The notes under the pieces were generated by a model. The model was given only the letters and a program-made list of their open reading frames with translations. It was not told the DNA's origin and searched no databases. A DNA stretch of 11,310 nt from JBKHHU01 sp046539045 (GTDB lineage: Bacteria > Planctomycetota > Phycisphaerae > SM23-33), in contig JBKHHU010000112.1 of assembly GCA_046539045.1 (NCBI GenBank), forward strand, positions 1 through 11,310. The letters are read 5' to 3'. Positions within the stretch are counted from its first letter, which is position 1; the number at the start of each line of letters is the position of its first letter. Shown in pieces: positions 1 through 9,200 of the stretch. The translations under genes and the position numbers were made by a program.

Positions 1-1314
1 TTCGATGTCGATATCCTGTCCGGGTGCGGGCTTGATGATGCCCTGCTCGACCTTGCGGGCGTTGAGCCACTTGTCGTTGGCGTCCAGACCGAGCCCGTAC
101 CGCTTGACCTCCATCGAGCGGATGCCCTTCTGGAACGATTCCTTGAACGTTCGCCCGATGCTCATGCCCTCGCCGACGCTCTTCATCTGCGTGGTGAGCG
201 TTTCGTTGGCTTCGGGGAATTTCTCGAAGGTCCACCGCGGGATCTTGGTCACGCAGTAGTCGATGGTCGGCTCGAAGCAGGCGGGTGTCTTGCGGGTGAT
301 GTCATTGGCCAGCTCGTCCAGCGTGTATCCGACCGCCAGCTTGGCGGCGATTTTGGCGATCGGGAAACCGGTCGCCTTGGACGCCAGCGCCGAGGAGCGG
401 CTGACGCGCGGGTTCATTTCAATGACGACCATCCTGCCGGTTTCCGGGTGGATGCCGTACTGGATGTTCGACCCGCCGGTCTCGACGCCCACTTCACGGA
501 TGATCGCCAGCGACGCGTCCCGCATCAGCTGGTATTCCTTGTCTGTCAACGTCTGGGCCGGGGCGACGGTGATCGAGTCGCCGGTATGCACGCCCATCGC
601 GTCGATGTTCTCGATCGAGCAGACGATCACGACGTTGTCGGCCTTGTCGCGCATGACCTCCAGCTCGTATTCCTTCCAGCCGAGGATGGATTCCTCGATG
701 AGGATCTCGTTGACCGGGGAGTACTCAAGTCCGCGGGCGGCGATTTCCTCAAACTCCTCGCGGTTGAAGGCGAACCCGCCGCCGGTGCCGCCCAGCGTAT
801 AGGCAGGACGGATCGCACACGGGAGCTTGACCTGCTTGAGGATCTCGCGGGCCTCGTCCATGGAGTGGGCGATCCCGCTGCCCGGGACGTCCAGACCGAT
901 GTCCAGGCAGAGGTTCTTGAATTCGGTGCGGTCCTCGGCGCGGTTGATGGCCTCGCGGTCGGCGCCGATCATCTCGACGTTGTACTTCTCGAGCACGCCC
1001 ATGTCGGCCACCGCGACGGCGGTGTTCAGACCGGTCTGCCCGCCCAGAGTGGGCAGCAGCGCATCGGGGCGTTCCTTCTCGATGATCTTGGCGACCGCTT
1101 CGGGCGTGATCGGCTCGATATAGGTGCGATCGGCGGTCTCGGGGTCGGTCATGATCGTGGCCGGGTTGGAGTTCACCAGCACGATGCGATAGCCTTCCTC
1201 CTTCAGCGCCTTGCACGCCTGCGTTCCGGAGTAGTCGAATTCGCATCCCTGCCCGATTACGATCGGGCCCGAACCGATAATCAAAATGGTTTCCAGGTCG
1301 TCCCTGCGTGGCAT
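1..1314 (-). CDS. carB: Carbamoyl-phosphate synthetase large subunit, N-terminal part (cut by window edge)
   Basis: CarB makes carbamoyl phosphate from bicarbonate, ATP and ammonia delivered by the CarA glutaminase; it feeds pyrimidine and arginine synthesis in the cytoplasm. The window holds the first 438 codons of a protein that is usually about 1070 residues, so the second ATP-grasp half is missing only because the window ends. Seen directly: an N-terminal nucleotide-binding stretch (GSGPIVIGQGCEFDYSG), NSNPATIMTDP, the ATP-grasp Gly-rich loop RPAYTLGGTGGG, ENIDAMGVHTGDSITVAPAQ, and EMNPRVSRSSALASKATGFP. These match the carboxyphosphate-forming domain almost residue for residue, followed by the start of the oligomerisation domain. 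The start at 1314 gives MPRRDDLETILIIG, aligned with the E. coli N-terminus, and AGGAA lies just upstream. It is divergent from polA. No carA is visible in the window. Confidence 0.97.
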   Translation of the reverse strand, partial: MPRRDDLETILIIGSGPIVIGQGCEFDYSGTQACKALKEEGYRIVLVNSNPATIMTDPETADRTYIEPITPEAVAKIIEKERPDALLPTLGGQTGLNTAVAVADMGVLEKYNVEMIGADREAINRAEDRTEFKNLCLDIGLDVPGSGIAHSMDEAREILKQVKLPCAIRPAYTLGGTGGGFAFNREEFEEIAARGLEYSPVNEILIEESILGWKEYELEVMRDKADNVVIVCSIENIDAMGVHTGDSITVAPAQTLTDKEYQLMRDASLAIIREVGVETGGSNIQYGIHPETGRMVVIEMNPRVSRSSALASKATGFPIAKIAAKLAVGYTLDELANDITRKTPACFEPTIDYCVTKIPRWTFEKFPEANETLTTQMKSVGEGMSIGRTFKESFQKGIRSMEVKRYGLGLDANDKWLNARKVEQGIIKPAPGQDIDIE

Positions 1315-1316
1315 AC

Positions 1317-1598
1317 CTATTCCTGTGTTGAGGGTCGGTCGTACAGGCGCGCGGAAATCACGCCTCTGTAAAATTGCAGGAATCTAACACACCGGCTGCG
1401 TCCGGGGCAAGCGCAGAACTCAGCGATCGGGCCCGTTTGATACTGTTTTTTGAAACCGGCATTGCCATCCTTGATGAGCCACCTGCCCTTCATGCTGCCC
1501 GTGCGATCGCTGGAGTTTTCGAAGGTGCAGTTCAGCTGCCGGGCGCGTTCTTCAAGCTCTTTCAGGGCCTTCGCGTCCGGCTTGCCCACAGCTTGCAT
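1317..1598 (-). CDS. Weak candidate: 93-residue ORF ending two bases before carB
   Basis: An open frame from ATG 1598 ends with TAG only two bases before the carB start, the spacing expected of a translationally coupled upstream gene. Residues 8-50 are charged and look protein-like (KALKELEERARQL, then GRWLIKDGN), with GC-rich third positions like the neighbouring genes. The C-terminal 40 residues are Arg/Cys-rich and less convincing. GGGGAGG precedes the ATG but only one base away, which is poor spacing. The frame stays open upstream to 1844. I do not recognise the protein. It could be a small gene, the remnant of a decayed one, or chance openness in GC-rich DNA; carB leader sequence is the main alternative. 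Confidence 0.2.
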   Translation of the reverse strand: MQAVGKPDAKALKELEERARQLNCTFENSSDRTGSMKGRWLIKDGNAGFKKQYQTGPIAEFCACPGRSRCVRFLQFYRGVISARLYDRPSTQE

Positions 1599-1723
1599 GC
1601 CTCCCCGGTGCGAGGCCTGTGCGTAGGCGCGCGCTCGAATGGTCCCCATCTCTCCCGGTGAAATTCTGAGATTCCGATATTTTCTTCTCCTTAGCGGCGT
1701 TGGGGTTGCGATTTTGCGGCCAT

Positions 1724-1763
1724 GCCGGCGGCAGCCGGCGCGCGCTGAAACCTTGCCGCCGGC
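1724..1763. repeat. Perfect 10-bp inverted repeat, 20-nt loop
   Basis: GCCGGCGGCA at 1724-1733 is the exact reverse complement of TGCCGCCGGC at 1754-1763. The 20-nt spacer is itself GC-rich. Neither side is followed by a T tract, so it is not an intrinsic terminator in the usual form. It lies in the carB/polA divergent gap, about 410 bases upstream of carB and 350 bases upstream of polA. It could be an RNA hairpin in either leader, a protein-binding site, or a dispersed GC-rich repeat. Confidence 0.5.
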
Positions 1764-1842
1764 CGAGAGTGTGGAAGGCGCGAGGTCTGCGCCCGCAAGG
1801 TGAAGACCGGGATGTGAACCCGGCCGGGCGGAAAGGAACACC

Positions 1843-2115
1843 ATGAGAAAACGACCTAAAAGAACGCAAGTAGTTGACCCCTACGTCCTTACGTCATCTC
1901 AACCCCCGTCACTTCCCGCAGGCATGGTTGTTTTTTTCGTAGTTTTACGTAGTTTTCCGCAGCTCATCACAGGTGGCCGGGCCCGGCAGAGCCTCCATTT
2001 TTGCGGAAAAGCGGCTGATGCGGTCGCTTTGGCGCAAGCAGCGGGCGCGGCGGGCAGTTTTGCCGGCCGGTCGTTGACCGGAATCGACCCAACCGATAGC
2101 CTTGGAGAATCATGA
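1843..2115 (+). CDS. Weak candidate: 90-residue ORF overlapping the polA start (ATGA)
   Basis: ATG at 1843 follows GGAAAGGA at good spacing. The frame runs to a TGA at 2113-2115 that overlaps the polA ATG as ATGA, a layout typical of coupled genes. Against it, the first 35 codons are poor in G/C at third positions compared with polA, the product (MRKRPKRTQVVDPYV at the start, Ala/Gly-rich later) resembles no family I know, and the frame runs across sequence that looks regulatory (direct repeats, T7 run, palindrome). It may be a leader ORF or chance. Confidence 0.2.
   Translation: MRKRPKRTQVVDPYVLTSSQPPSLPAGMVVFFVVLRSFPQLITGGRARQSLHFCGKAADAVALAQAAGAAGSFAGRSLTGIDPTDSLGES
1882..1956. promoter_or_regulatory. 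Clustered ACGT-type direct repeats upstream of polA
   Basis: TACGTC and TTACGTC lie close together around 1882-1896. CGTAGTTTT then occurs twice in tandem at 1938-1946 and 1948-1956 with a period of 10 bases. The stretch is visibly more AT-rich than its surroundings and sits about 155-230 bases upstream of the polA start. Helical-period repeats in an AT-rich patch suit a promoter or operator region, but no known regulator box is recognised. Confidence 0.25.
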
Positions 2116-4837
2116 GTAAGCGACTGTACATCATCGACGGCCATTCGCAGATCTACCGGGCGTACTACGCTCCGTTTCGCGATCTGAACAGCCCCTCCGG
2201 CGAGCCGACGCGGGCAACCTACGTGTTCAGCCAGATGCTGCTGAACTTCATTAAGTCCAAGCAGCCGGAGTACGTCGCCATGGCGGTGGACGGCCCGGTC
2301 GAATCGCTCGAGCGGACCGAGATGTTCCCGGCATACAAGGCCACTCGCAAGCCGATGCCCGAGGATATGCCGGTCCAGGTCGATCGGATCTGCGAGATCG
2401 TCCGGGAGATGGGGATTCCGATTCTGGAATCGCCGGGATTCGAGGCCGACGACGTGCTGGCGACGCTGGCCCGGCGGTTCGGCGGCGAGGAGATGGAGGT
2501 CGTGCTCATCAGCCGGGACAAGGATCTCGACCAGCTCGTCAACGAACATACGTTCCTGTACGACCCGATGAAGGATGAGCTGTTCGACGTCGACGCCATC
2601 GCGGCCAAGAAGGGATACACGCCGTCTCAGGCGATCGACATTCAGACGCTGATCGGCGATTCGACGGACAACATTCCGGGGGTTCCCGGCGTCGGTGCCA
2701 AGACGGCGGTGAAGCTGATCGCCAAGTACGGCTCTGCCGAGGCGGTGCTGGAACACGCCGACGAACTGACGCCGAAGCTGAGCGAGAATGTCCGGAGTTT
2801 CGCCGAGCAGATGCCGATCACGCGGAAGCTGGTGACGCTGGACTGCGATGTGCCGCTGGAGGTAACGCTGGAGGATCTGAAGTTCGGCGGCGTGCCGTCG
2901 GCGAAGCTCCGGCCGATGTTTGAGGAGCTGGGTTTCACGCGGCTGGTGAACCAGCTGGACCAGGCGGCGGAGGTGTCCGCGACGGCAGAGGGCGAGCCGG
3001 CAGCGATTCCCGCCAAGCCCGCCAAGGCGACCACGGCAGACGATTTCGAGTACGAATGCATTGACACGTCGGAGAAGCTGGCGGAGTTGGCCGGTCGTCT
3101 TACAGGCGTGGAGCGGCTGGCGGTGGATACGGAGACGACCTCGCTGTCGCCGATGTTCGCATCGCTGGTGGGGTTTCGCTTTCCTGGCAGGCCGGGCATG
3201 CGGTGTACATTCCGACGATGGGCCCGATGCTGGGCGGTCCGGTGCTGGACGTGGATGAGGTCCGCGAGGCGATCGGGCCGGTGCTTGCCGACGAGTCGAT
3301 CGAGAAGATCGGCCAGAACATCAAGTACGATATCCTCGTGCTGCGCCATGCGGGGTTCGAACTCCGCGGCCCGCTGATGGATACAATGGTGGCCGCCCAC
3401 GTGATGGATTCGACGCGTCGCTCGCTGAAAATGGATTCGCTGGCCCGCGACCTGCTGAACCACGAGTGCATCCCGATCGACCAGCTCATCGGCACGGGCA
3501 AGAACCAGCTGTCGATGAACGAGGTGCCGGTCGACGTCGTCGCCAAGTACGCCGCCGAGGATGCCGACGTGACCTTCCGCCTGGCCGAGGTGCTGCGGTC
3601 GCAGTTGCAGCAGGCGGGGATGGACGAGCTGTTCGCCGATCTGGAAATGCCGCTCCTGCCGGTTCTCGCGGATATGGAATACGAGGGAATCACCGTCGAT
3701 CCGGAGCGACTGAAGGAGATGGAAGTCGAGCTGTCCCGCCGCAGCGACGAACTGCGCGACCGCATCATCGACCTGGCCGGGCGGCCGTTCAATGTGGATT
3801 CCCCCAAGCAGTTGGCGACGGTGATGTTCGACGAACTCGGCATGCGGGTGATCAAGAAGACCAAGTCCGGGCCGAGCACCGACAGCTTCGTCCTCAGCGA
3901 ACTGGCCATCGAGCACGAACTGCCCGCGCTGGTGCTGGACTACCGTAAGCTTACCAAGCTGCTGGGCACGTATCTCAAGGCCCTCGGCGAGTGCATCCAC
4001 CCGGAGACCCACCGCGTCCACACCAGCTTCAACCAGGCAGGCACCGCCACGGGCAGGCTCTCCAGCAGCGACCCGAACCTGCAGAACATCCCCGTCCGCA
4101 CCGAAGAAGGCCGCCGCATCCGCTCGGCGTTCGTCGCCAAGCCCGGTTGCGTGCTGCTCTCGGCAGACTACTCGCAGGTCGAGCTGCGGATGCTCGCCCA
4201 CTTCTGCCAGGACCCGACGATGGTGGCTGCCTTCGAAGCCGGGCAGGACATTCACCGCACCGTCGCCGCGGAGGTCTTCGGCGTGCCGGTCGGCGAGGTC
4301 ACCGGCGAGCAGCGATCCCGCGCCAAGACTGTGAATTTCGGGATCGTCTACGGGCAGACCGAGTGGGGCCTGGCCGCAACGCTCCGAATTTCCCGGACCG
4401 ACGCGCGGGAGTTCATCACCGCGTACAAGGCGCGGTTCCCGAAGATCGACGAGTACCTGCGTCAGATCGTTCAGGTTGCCAAGCAGCGCGGGTACGTGGA
4501 GACGATTTTCGGCCGACGGCGGTTCATCAGCGGGCTCAATGCCCGCGGCCCGGCCCGCAGTGCAGCCGAACGATTGGCGATCAACTCCACCGTGCAGGGC
4601 TCTGCCGCGGATCTGATCAAGCAGGCAATGGTCAATATCTCCGGCCGGATCAAGAGCGAAAACCGCCCGACGCGCATGCTTCTGCAGATCCATGACGAAC
4701 TGGTCTGCGAGGTGCCCGAAGACGCCGTCGAGACAGAAAAACAGTTCATCGTCAACGAGATGGCCGGGGCGATCGACCTGCGCGTGCCGTTGAAGGTCGA
4801 TGTCGGAGTCGGCACCAACTGGATGGATGCGAAATAG
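2112..4837 (+). CDS. polA: DNA polymerase I, interrupted by one single-base frameshift
   Basis: Pol I fills gaps in repair and replaces Okazaki primers. Two frames together encode about 908 residues (E. coli 928): 2112-3182 in the first frame, then 3182-4837. The 5' nuclease domain (about 1-300) has YKATRKPMPEDM, GFEADDVLA, SRDKDLDQL and the helix-hairpin-helix GDSTDNIPGVPGVGAKTA. The proofreading domain keeps all its catalytic residues: D339/E341 (DTE), N403/D407 (GQNIKYD), Y480/D484 (YAAED). The polymerase domain has motif A D686 (SADYSQVELR), the O helix with K739, F743 and Y747 (AKTVNFGIVYG), and motif C H861-D862-E863. F743 is the residue usual in Pol I. The break is between exonuclease motifs I and II. 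Without it the first frame stops at 3377, and the second frame alone could begin only at a GTG (3203) with no ribosome site. The ATG at 2112 has TTGGAG upstream. Confidence 0.95.
3177..3190 (+). other. Single-base frameshift site in polA
   Basis: CGC TTT CCT GGC AGG is read in the first frame, and the homologous protein resumes as TCC TGG CAG GCC GGG in the frame starting at 3182. Restoring one T to the TTT at 3180-3182 gives an uninterrupted Arg-Phe-Ser-Trp-Gln-Ala-Gly, as expected in this region of Pol I. The site is a short homopolymer. It is not a canonical X XXY YYZ slippery heptamer in frame. Single-base loss in sequencing or assembly, or a recent mutation, are the simplest explanations. 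Confidence 0.85.
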
Positions 4838-4843
4838 CCTGAC

Positions 4844-4893
4844 GCCCGCAGTCCCCGCTGCCAGAACCGGCGACAGCGCTGGCGACTGCAGGC
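4844..4893. repeat. Imperfect inverted repeat between polA and corA
   Basis: GCCCGCAGTC (4844-4853) pairs with GACTGCAGGC (4884-4893) with one mismatch. Further partial pairing inside the arms brings the 30-nt loop down. There is no T tract after it, so it is at best a weak terminator or a hairpin that separates polA and corA in a shared transcript. The polA-corA gap is 99 bases. Confidence 0.35.
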
Positions 4894-4936
4894 ATTCCAG
4901 CGGCTCCGGCTCGGATACAACCCTACAGGAGACACC

Positions 4937-6013
4937 ATGAAACTGCGACGCAAGCAAACACTCGCTGCCGGTGCGGTGCCCGGCGAACTCGTCATTCAGG
5001 CGTCCAGCCCGAAGCCCCGGATCACAGTTATGGCCTATGACGCCGCCGATCTGGACGTGCGTAGCGACGTCCCTGCCGACCAACTGCTTGAGCAGGTGTC
5101 CGATGCGAAGGTGGTGTGGATTGACGTGCAGGGGCTCGGCGACGAAACGCAGCTTCGCCGGATCGCCGCGGATTTCGGCATCCACCGGCTGGCCCTTGCC
5201 GACGTGGTCAATGCCCCCCAGCGGCCGAAGGTGGACGACTACGGCGAGAAGCTGCTTTACATCACTCGCATGTTCCGCCTGGAGGGCCAGACCGAAGAGG
5301 AAAGCGTCAGCGAGCAGGTCAGCGTGCTGCTGGGCAAGGGGTTCGTCATCACATTCCAGGAGAAATACGGCGACTGTCTGGAGCCGGTGCGCAACCGCAT
5401 CCGGACCGACAAGGGGATCATCCGGCAGATGGGTGCCGATTATCTCGCCTACGCCATCGTCGACGCCATCACAGACGGGTACTATCCCGTCCTGGAAGCC
5501 TACGGAGAGAAGCTGGAGGATATGGAAAGGACGATTGTCGACGAGCCGACCAACGAAACGCTGGCGGAGATCTACCGGGTCCGCCGCGAGTTGCTGTCGA
5601 TCCGTCGGGCCGTCTGGCCGGCACGGGACGCGGTCAATTCCATCATCCGCGATCGCTTCCCGCTGATTGGCAAGGATGTGTTGGTGTACTTCCGCGACTG
5701 CTATGATCACACCGTGCAGATCATGGACACTGTGGAGAGCTACCGCGAACTGGCCGGCGGGCTCACCGATGCGTACATGTCGGCGGTGAGCAACCGGATG
5801 AACGAAGTGATGAAGGTGCTGACGATCATCGCCACGATCTTCATCCCGCTCTCGTTCGTGTGCGGCGTATACGGGATGAACTTTAACACCGAGATCAGCC
5901 CGTGGAACATGCCTGAGCTGAACTGGCCTTTCGGTTACGTCCTCTTCTGGTGTGTGGCGATCTTGGTCGCAGGCGGCATGCTGACCTATTTCCGGAAGAG
6001 GAAATGGCTGTAG
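4937..6013 (+). CDS. corA: CorA-family magnesium/cobalt transporter
   Basis: CorA proteins form homopentameric inner-membrane channels that import Mg2+ (also Co2+ or Ni2+). The 358-residue length matches the family. Residues 1-285 are the cytoplasmic alpha/beta and long-helix region, with recognisable landmarks PQRPKVDDYGEKLLYI, VLLGKGFVITFQE and RVRRELLSIRRAVWPARD. The C-terminus has two membrane segments: VLTIIATIFIPLSFVCGVY, ending in the signature Y312-G313-M314-N315, and FGYVLFWCVAILVAGGML, followed by the basic tail FRKRKWL. The periplasmic loop between them (FNTEISPWNMPELNWP) is of normal short length. AGGAGA lies at good spacing before the ATG. It lies 99 bases after polA on the same strand and may share its transcript, though the functions are unrelated. 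Membership in the CorA family is secure; ion preference within it cannot be read from sequence. Confidence 0.96.
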   Translation: MKLRRKQTLAAGAVPGELVIQASSPKPRITVMAYDAADLDVRSDVPADQLLEQVSDAKVVWIDVQGLGDETQLRRIAADFGIHRLALADVVNAPQRPKVDDYGEKLLYITRMFRLEGQTEEESVSEQVSVLLGKGFVITFQEKYGDCLEPVRNRIRTDKGIIRQMGADYLAYAIVDAITDGYYPVLEAYGEKLEDMERTIVDEPTNETLAEIYRVRRELLSIRRAVWPARDAVNSIIRDRFPLIGKDVLVYFRDCYDHTVQIMDTVESYRELAGGLTDAYMSAVSNRMNEVMKVLTIIATIFIPLSFVCGVYGMNFNTEISPWNMPELNWPFGYVLFWCVAILVAGGMLTYFRKRKWL

Positions 6014-6179
6014 GGTGAAACGTCCTCGATACCCTTTGCCGGCCGTTTCTATTCAGCGTCCCGGAGCCTCTGCGGCAGTTGGTGTGGGTCCGCTACCTGC
6101 GCCGGCCCGGAGCCGCTGTTGGGCGCCGGTGCCTGTCCCCTTTCCCGCCGGGCAACAGACGCCTCTGGCCTGTCGCCCG

Positions 6180-6216
6180 AAAAACTCGCGTGGTGGGTCA
6201 GGAGACCCACCACGCG
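6180..6216 (-). terminator. Rho-independent terminator of the glycosidase gene
   Basis: A perfect 13-bp stem (CGCGTGGTGGGTC, 6187-6199, with GACCCACCACGCG, 6204-6216) closes a 4-nt loop. Read on the minus strand it is followed after two bases by TTTTT (6184-6180). It starts 13 bases past the stop codon of the minus-strand gene. On the plus strand the trailing sequence is only mildly T-rich, so it may also stop transcripts from corA weakly. Confidence 0.9.
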
Positions 6217-6229
6217 GGCTTCCCTCTAT

Positions 6230-9200
6230 CTATTTCTCGATCACGATGCTCCCGGAGCACAGGAGGAAACCGTTCCCGGTTTCCGGCCCTGCGGCGGCAG
6301 CAGTGATACTCTTGACGCCCTTGAGCGTGGCGGGGTCGATCTCGATCTCGCGGATGTAGGGCGTGTTGCTGGGCGTGTAGGCGGCTGGGATCGTCAGCGT
6401 CTTGCCGCCGACGGTCACGGTGCCTTCGCCTTGCCCGCATCGTTCGACGATCAGGCGGACCCATGCCTTCTCCGCCTTGGCAGCATCAGCCGGCAGCTCA
6501 ATGGGCAGTTCGGCGCTCTTGCCCGGCTGGAGCTTCTTGAGGATGCCCTCGGCGAAGATCTGCCGGCGGGCGATATCCGCACTCGTCGGCAGCTTGCCTT
6601 TGAGCTTGATGCTGTACTTGGCTGCGTGGGCAGGCTTCAGATCCAGAATAACGGCCACCGACTTGTCCGCAACACTGAAAGGCTTGGCGTGCAACTCAAT
6701 CTTCCCGCTGGAACGATGCTCGAGATTCTCGGTCGTCCCGCCGTCGAAGCTGGTGCCTTCCGGTGCGTTGACGGTCAGTTCGACCTTTCGCTCGCGCCAG
6801 TCGTTGTTGTAGACAACGGTTACCAGCGAGTGGGTTTCGTCATCGATGCTGGAGACGACCCAGATGTTCTCTTCCGGGTTCTCGACGGCAACGAGTTTGC
6901 CGCGGAGGTCGCTGAGGAATTTCAGGCACCAGTACTCGCCCTCGTCGATGCCGATGCGTTCCCACGGGGCCACCTTCCACGGCAGGAAGTCACCGGAGAG
7001 GTGGTAGACCTGGCGGGCCTTGTTCATCGGGATCCAGGTGATGACGGCGTCTTTCATTTCGGCGGGGATTTTGTAGACGACCTTGCCGGTGGCGGTCTTT
7101 CTGGGATCGATCTTCCGGGTCGAGATGCTGACGTCTTTGATTTTCTCTGCCTTCTGAATCGTCTGGACGTCGTCGCCCTTTTTGATCTTGAGCAGCCCCG
7201 GGCTGAAGTTGCGGTTGCGGCGGTTTTTGTTGGTGACTTCCACGTCGATAACGACGAAGACCGCATCGTCGCCGCTGATGGTTTCGCCGACCTTCTGTGC
7301 GAACTTCATCCCGGTCGCCTTGACCTTGAACTGCTTGTTGTCAGAGGTATCGCCGAGCTTGATGCGGTTGTCGCCGGCGCTCTTCCAGTGGGCGTGGATG
7401 GCCCGTGCGACGGCCTTGTCGGGTTGCGTCTTGATGAGGTAGAGGATGTCGGCGAGGTTGTAGATCATTCGCCGACGAGAGCGGAACTTCCCGTGGAACT
7501 GCCCTGCCGCTGCGGCGCGACCGCGTGCGGGGGCGTCCCAGAGGTCGTTGGTCTCGGTGTTGTAGATCGGCAGGCGCTTGTCGTACTTCCAGTCGGTGTA
7601 GGCCTGGAGGACGTCATAGCTGGCGGCCACGCCGTCGGTGTGGCCCTGGTAGTGGTGCTCGCAGTAGCCGTCGAGGTACTCGATGGCGTTGTCGATGAGG
7701 TACTTGTCGCACAGCTCCCAGCTGGCCCATTCATCCTCGTTCCAGCGGAAGCCGAATCCACCGATGAGGTTGACCTCGGGGGCGATTTTTTTGGCTTCCT
7801 TGGCCATCGCGACGAACGTCTCGGTGTACCAGATTGCGTTCTGGCGGGCGGACCAGTAGGTGAAGCGCGTCGGGTCTTTGACGACCCATTTGTCTCCGTC
7901 CCTGGTCCAGACCATCGACTCGAGCTTCTTGCCGTGCAGGACGACCGGGTCGCCTTCCTTCACGCCTTCGGGGGCCTTGAGCTTCGAAGTGAGCTTGCGC
8001 TCGGCCATGCGCTGAAGTTCGAGGTACGGCTCGTTCCACCATTCGACGTAGGCGTTGGAGCCGAGGCTCTTGGCGGAGTTACCGATGCCCTGCCCTGCCG
8101 CCTTGGCTCCCTTCTGCCAGTCGGCGTGATCGACCTGCGGAAGGACCTGCTTGCGGTCGTACAGGCCGGTGATCCACATGTCGATGTTGTACTCGGGCTT
8201 AGGGCCTTTGGCGAACCCGCTGCCCCAGCCGTTGGCTTGGCAGGACCGCATCGACCCGACCCGCAGGTCCTTGACGGTCGACACATCCCCGTAGACATGA
8301 TGGAACCCGAAGATCCCGCCGGGGACCTCGTCCTGCCCGTTGACGGAGTAGGTCTTGCCCGTGACGGTCGCCTTGACGGTCTCGGGCTTGCTCTGGGCCT
8401 TGACGAGCTTGACGTCCGAGACGCGGAATTTGACGGTCCCGATGCCCAGCGGATTGACCGTCCCGAAGCAGATGCGGGCGGCCTGGTTGCGGTCGAAGTG
8501 GAAGTTTTCGTCGAAGTTGCCTTCGGCACCGGTACCGGTGGAATTGGTATTGAAGATCCACTCCGCGGCCCGGAGGTCGTCGAAGCTGACGAAGACGGTC
8601 TGCTTCTTCTGCGTCAGCGGAATGGCATCGCGGACCCAGTAGTGCGAACCGTCGTCTTCCATCAGGGCCATGTCGACCCAGGCGTCGGTCCGGGGGCTGT
8701 CGGTCTCAACGGTCACGACGATGCCCGAATAGTCCGTCAGATCCAGCACATTCATGAAGTCCCAGACGGCCCAGCGGGCGTTGTTCCAGTTGACGCGTTT
8801 GGTGCCCATATCCAGTTCGACGTGGACTTTGCCGTCTTTGACTTCCGCGTTGCGCCACCCGGCCCGGACGGCCTTGCCGGTGATCTTCCCGGAAACCTTC
8901 TGGCCCTTGAACGTGCCTTCGAAGCTCCCGCTGACCTGGCCGTCGGTTTCCTTCAGCTTCAGCGAGAATTGGGCGTTCTCGTCGCCCTTGACCCACTTGT
9001 CCGAGCCGATTTTCGCGTCAATGATGACCTTGCCCAGATCGCTGGGTTTCCCGGATACATGCCCGGTGTGGCCGGCCTGGTTGTAATTCGGGATGGCGAC
9101 CGACACGGTTTCGATCCAGCCCTTCTCGCGCCAGTTCAGCACGAGAGTCATGTCCTTGTCTTTGCCTTTCTCGGGTTTCTCGCCCTGGAAGACCGCGCCT

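Larger units (their letters stand above)
1315..2111. other. Divergent intergenic region between carB and polA
   Basis: This 797-base stretch must hold the promoters of carB (minus) and polA (plus), but I cannot assign a convincing -35/-10 pair. A TTGACC hexamer at 1874-1879 lacks a partner at the right spacing. Visible structure: a 10-bp inverted repeat (1724-1763), a small CCGGG/CCCGG hairpin (1807-1823), a T7 run (1931-1937), repeated ACGT-centred units (1882-1956), and a 12-bp perfect palindrome GCCGGGCCCGGC at 1976-1987. Two open frames are listed separately as weak candidates. polA has its own ribosome site, TTGGAG, six to seven bases before its ATG. I see no tRNA, rRNA or recognisable riboswitch. 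Confidence 0.7.

Noticed and set aside
448..1371. A 307-codon plus-strand frame over carB
   Set aside because: Antisense to an unmistakable CarB, with no motif of its own.
1807..1823. tRNA T-arm-like hairpin on the minus strand (CCGGG, TTCACAT loop, CCCGG)
   Set aside because: The stem and 7-nt loop have T-arm size, but position 58 of the loop is C not A, no matching acceptor or anticodon arm is found upstream, and no CCA follows. Probably chance or a promoter-region hairpin.
3177..3190. Programmed -1 ribosomal frameshifting in polA
   Set aside because: The site lacks an in-frame X XXY YYZ heptamer and no obvious stimulatory pseudoknot follows; Pol I is not known to need recoding. A one-base deletion explains it better.
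2642..5710. A 1022-codon open frame on the minus strand, opposite polA and corA
   Set aside because: It crosses two well-identified plus-strand genes and the gap between them, and its translation is His/Arg/Asp-rich low-information sequence. It is a codon-bias shadow.
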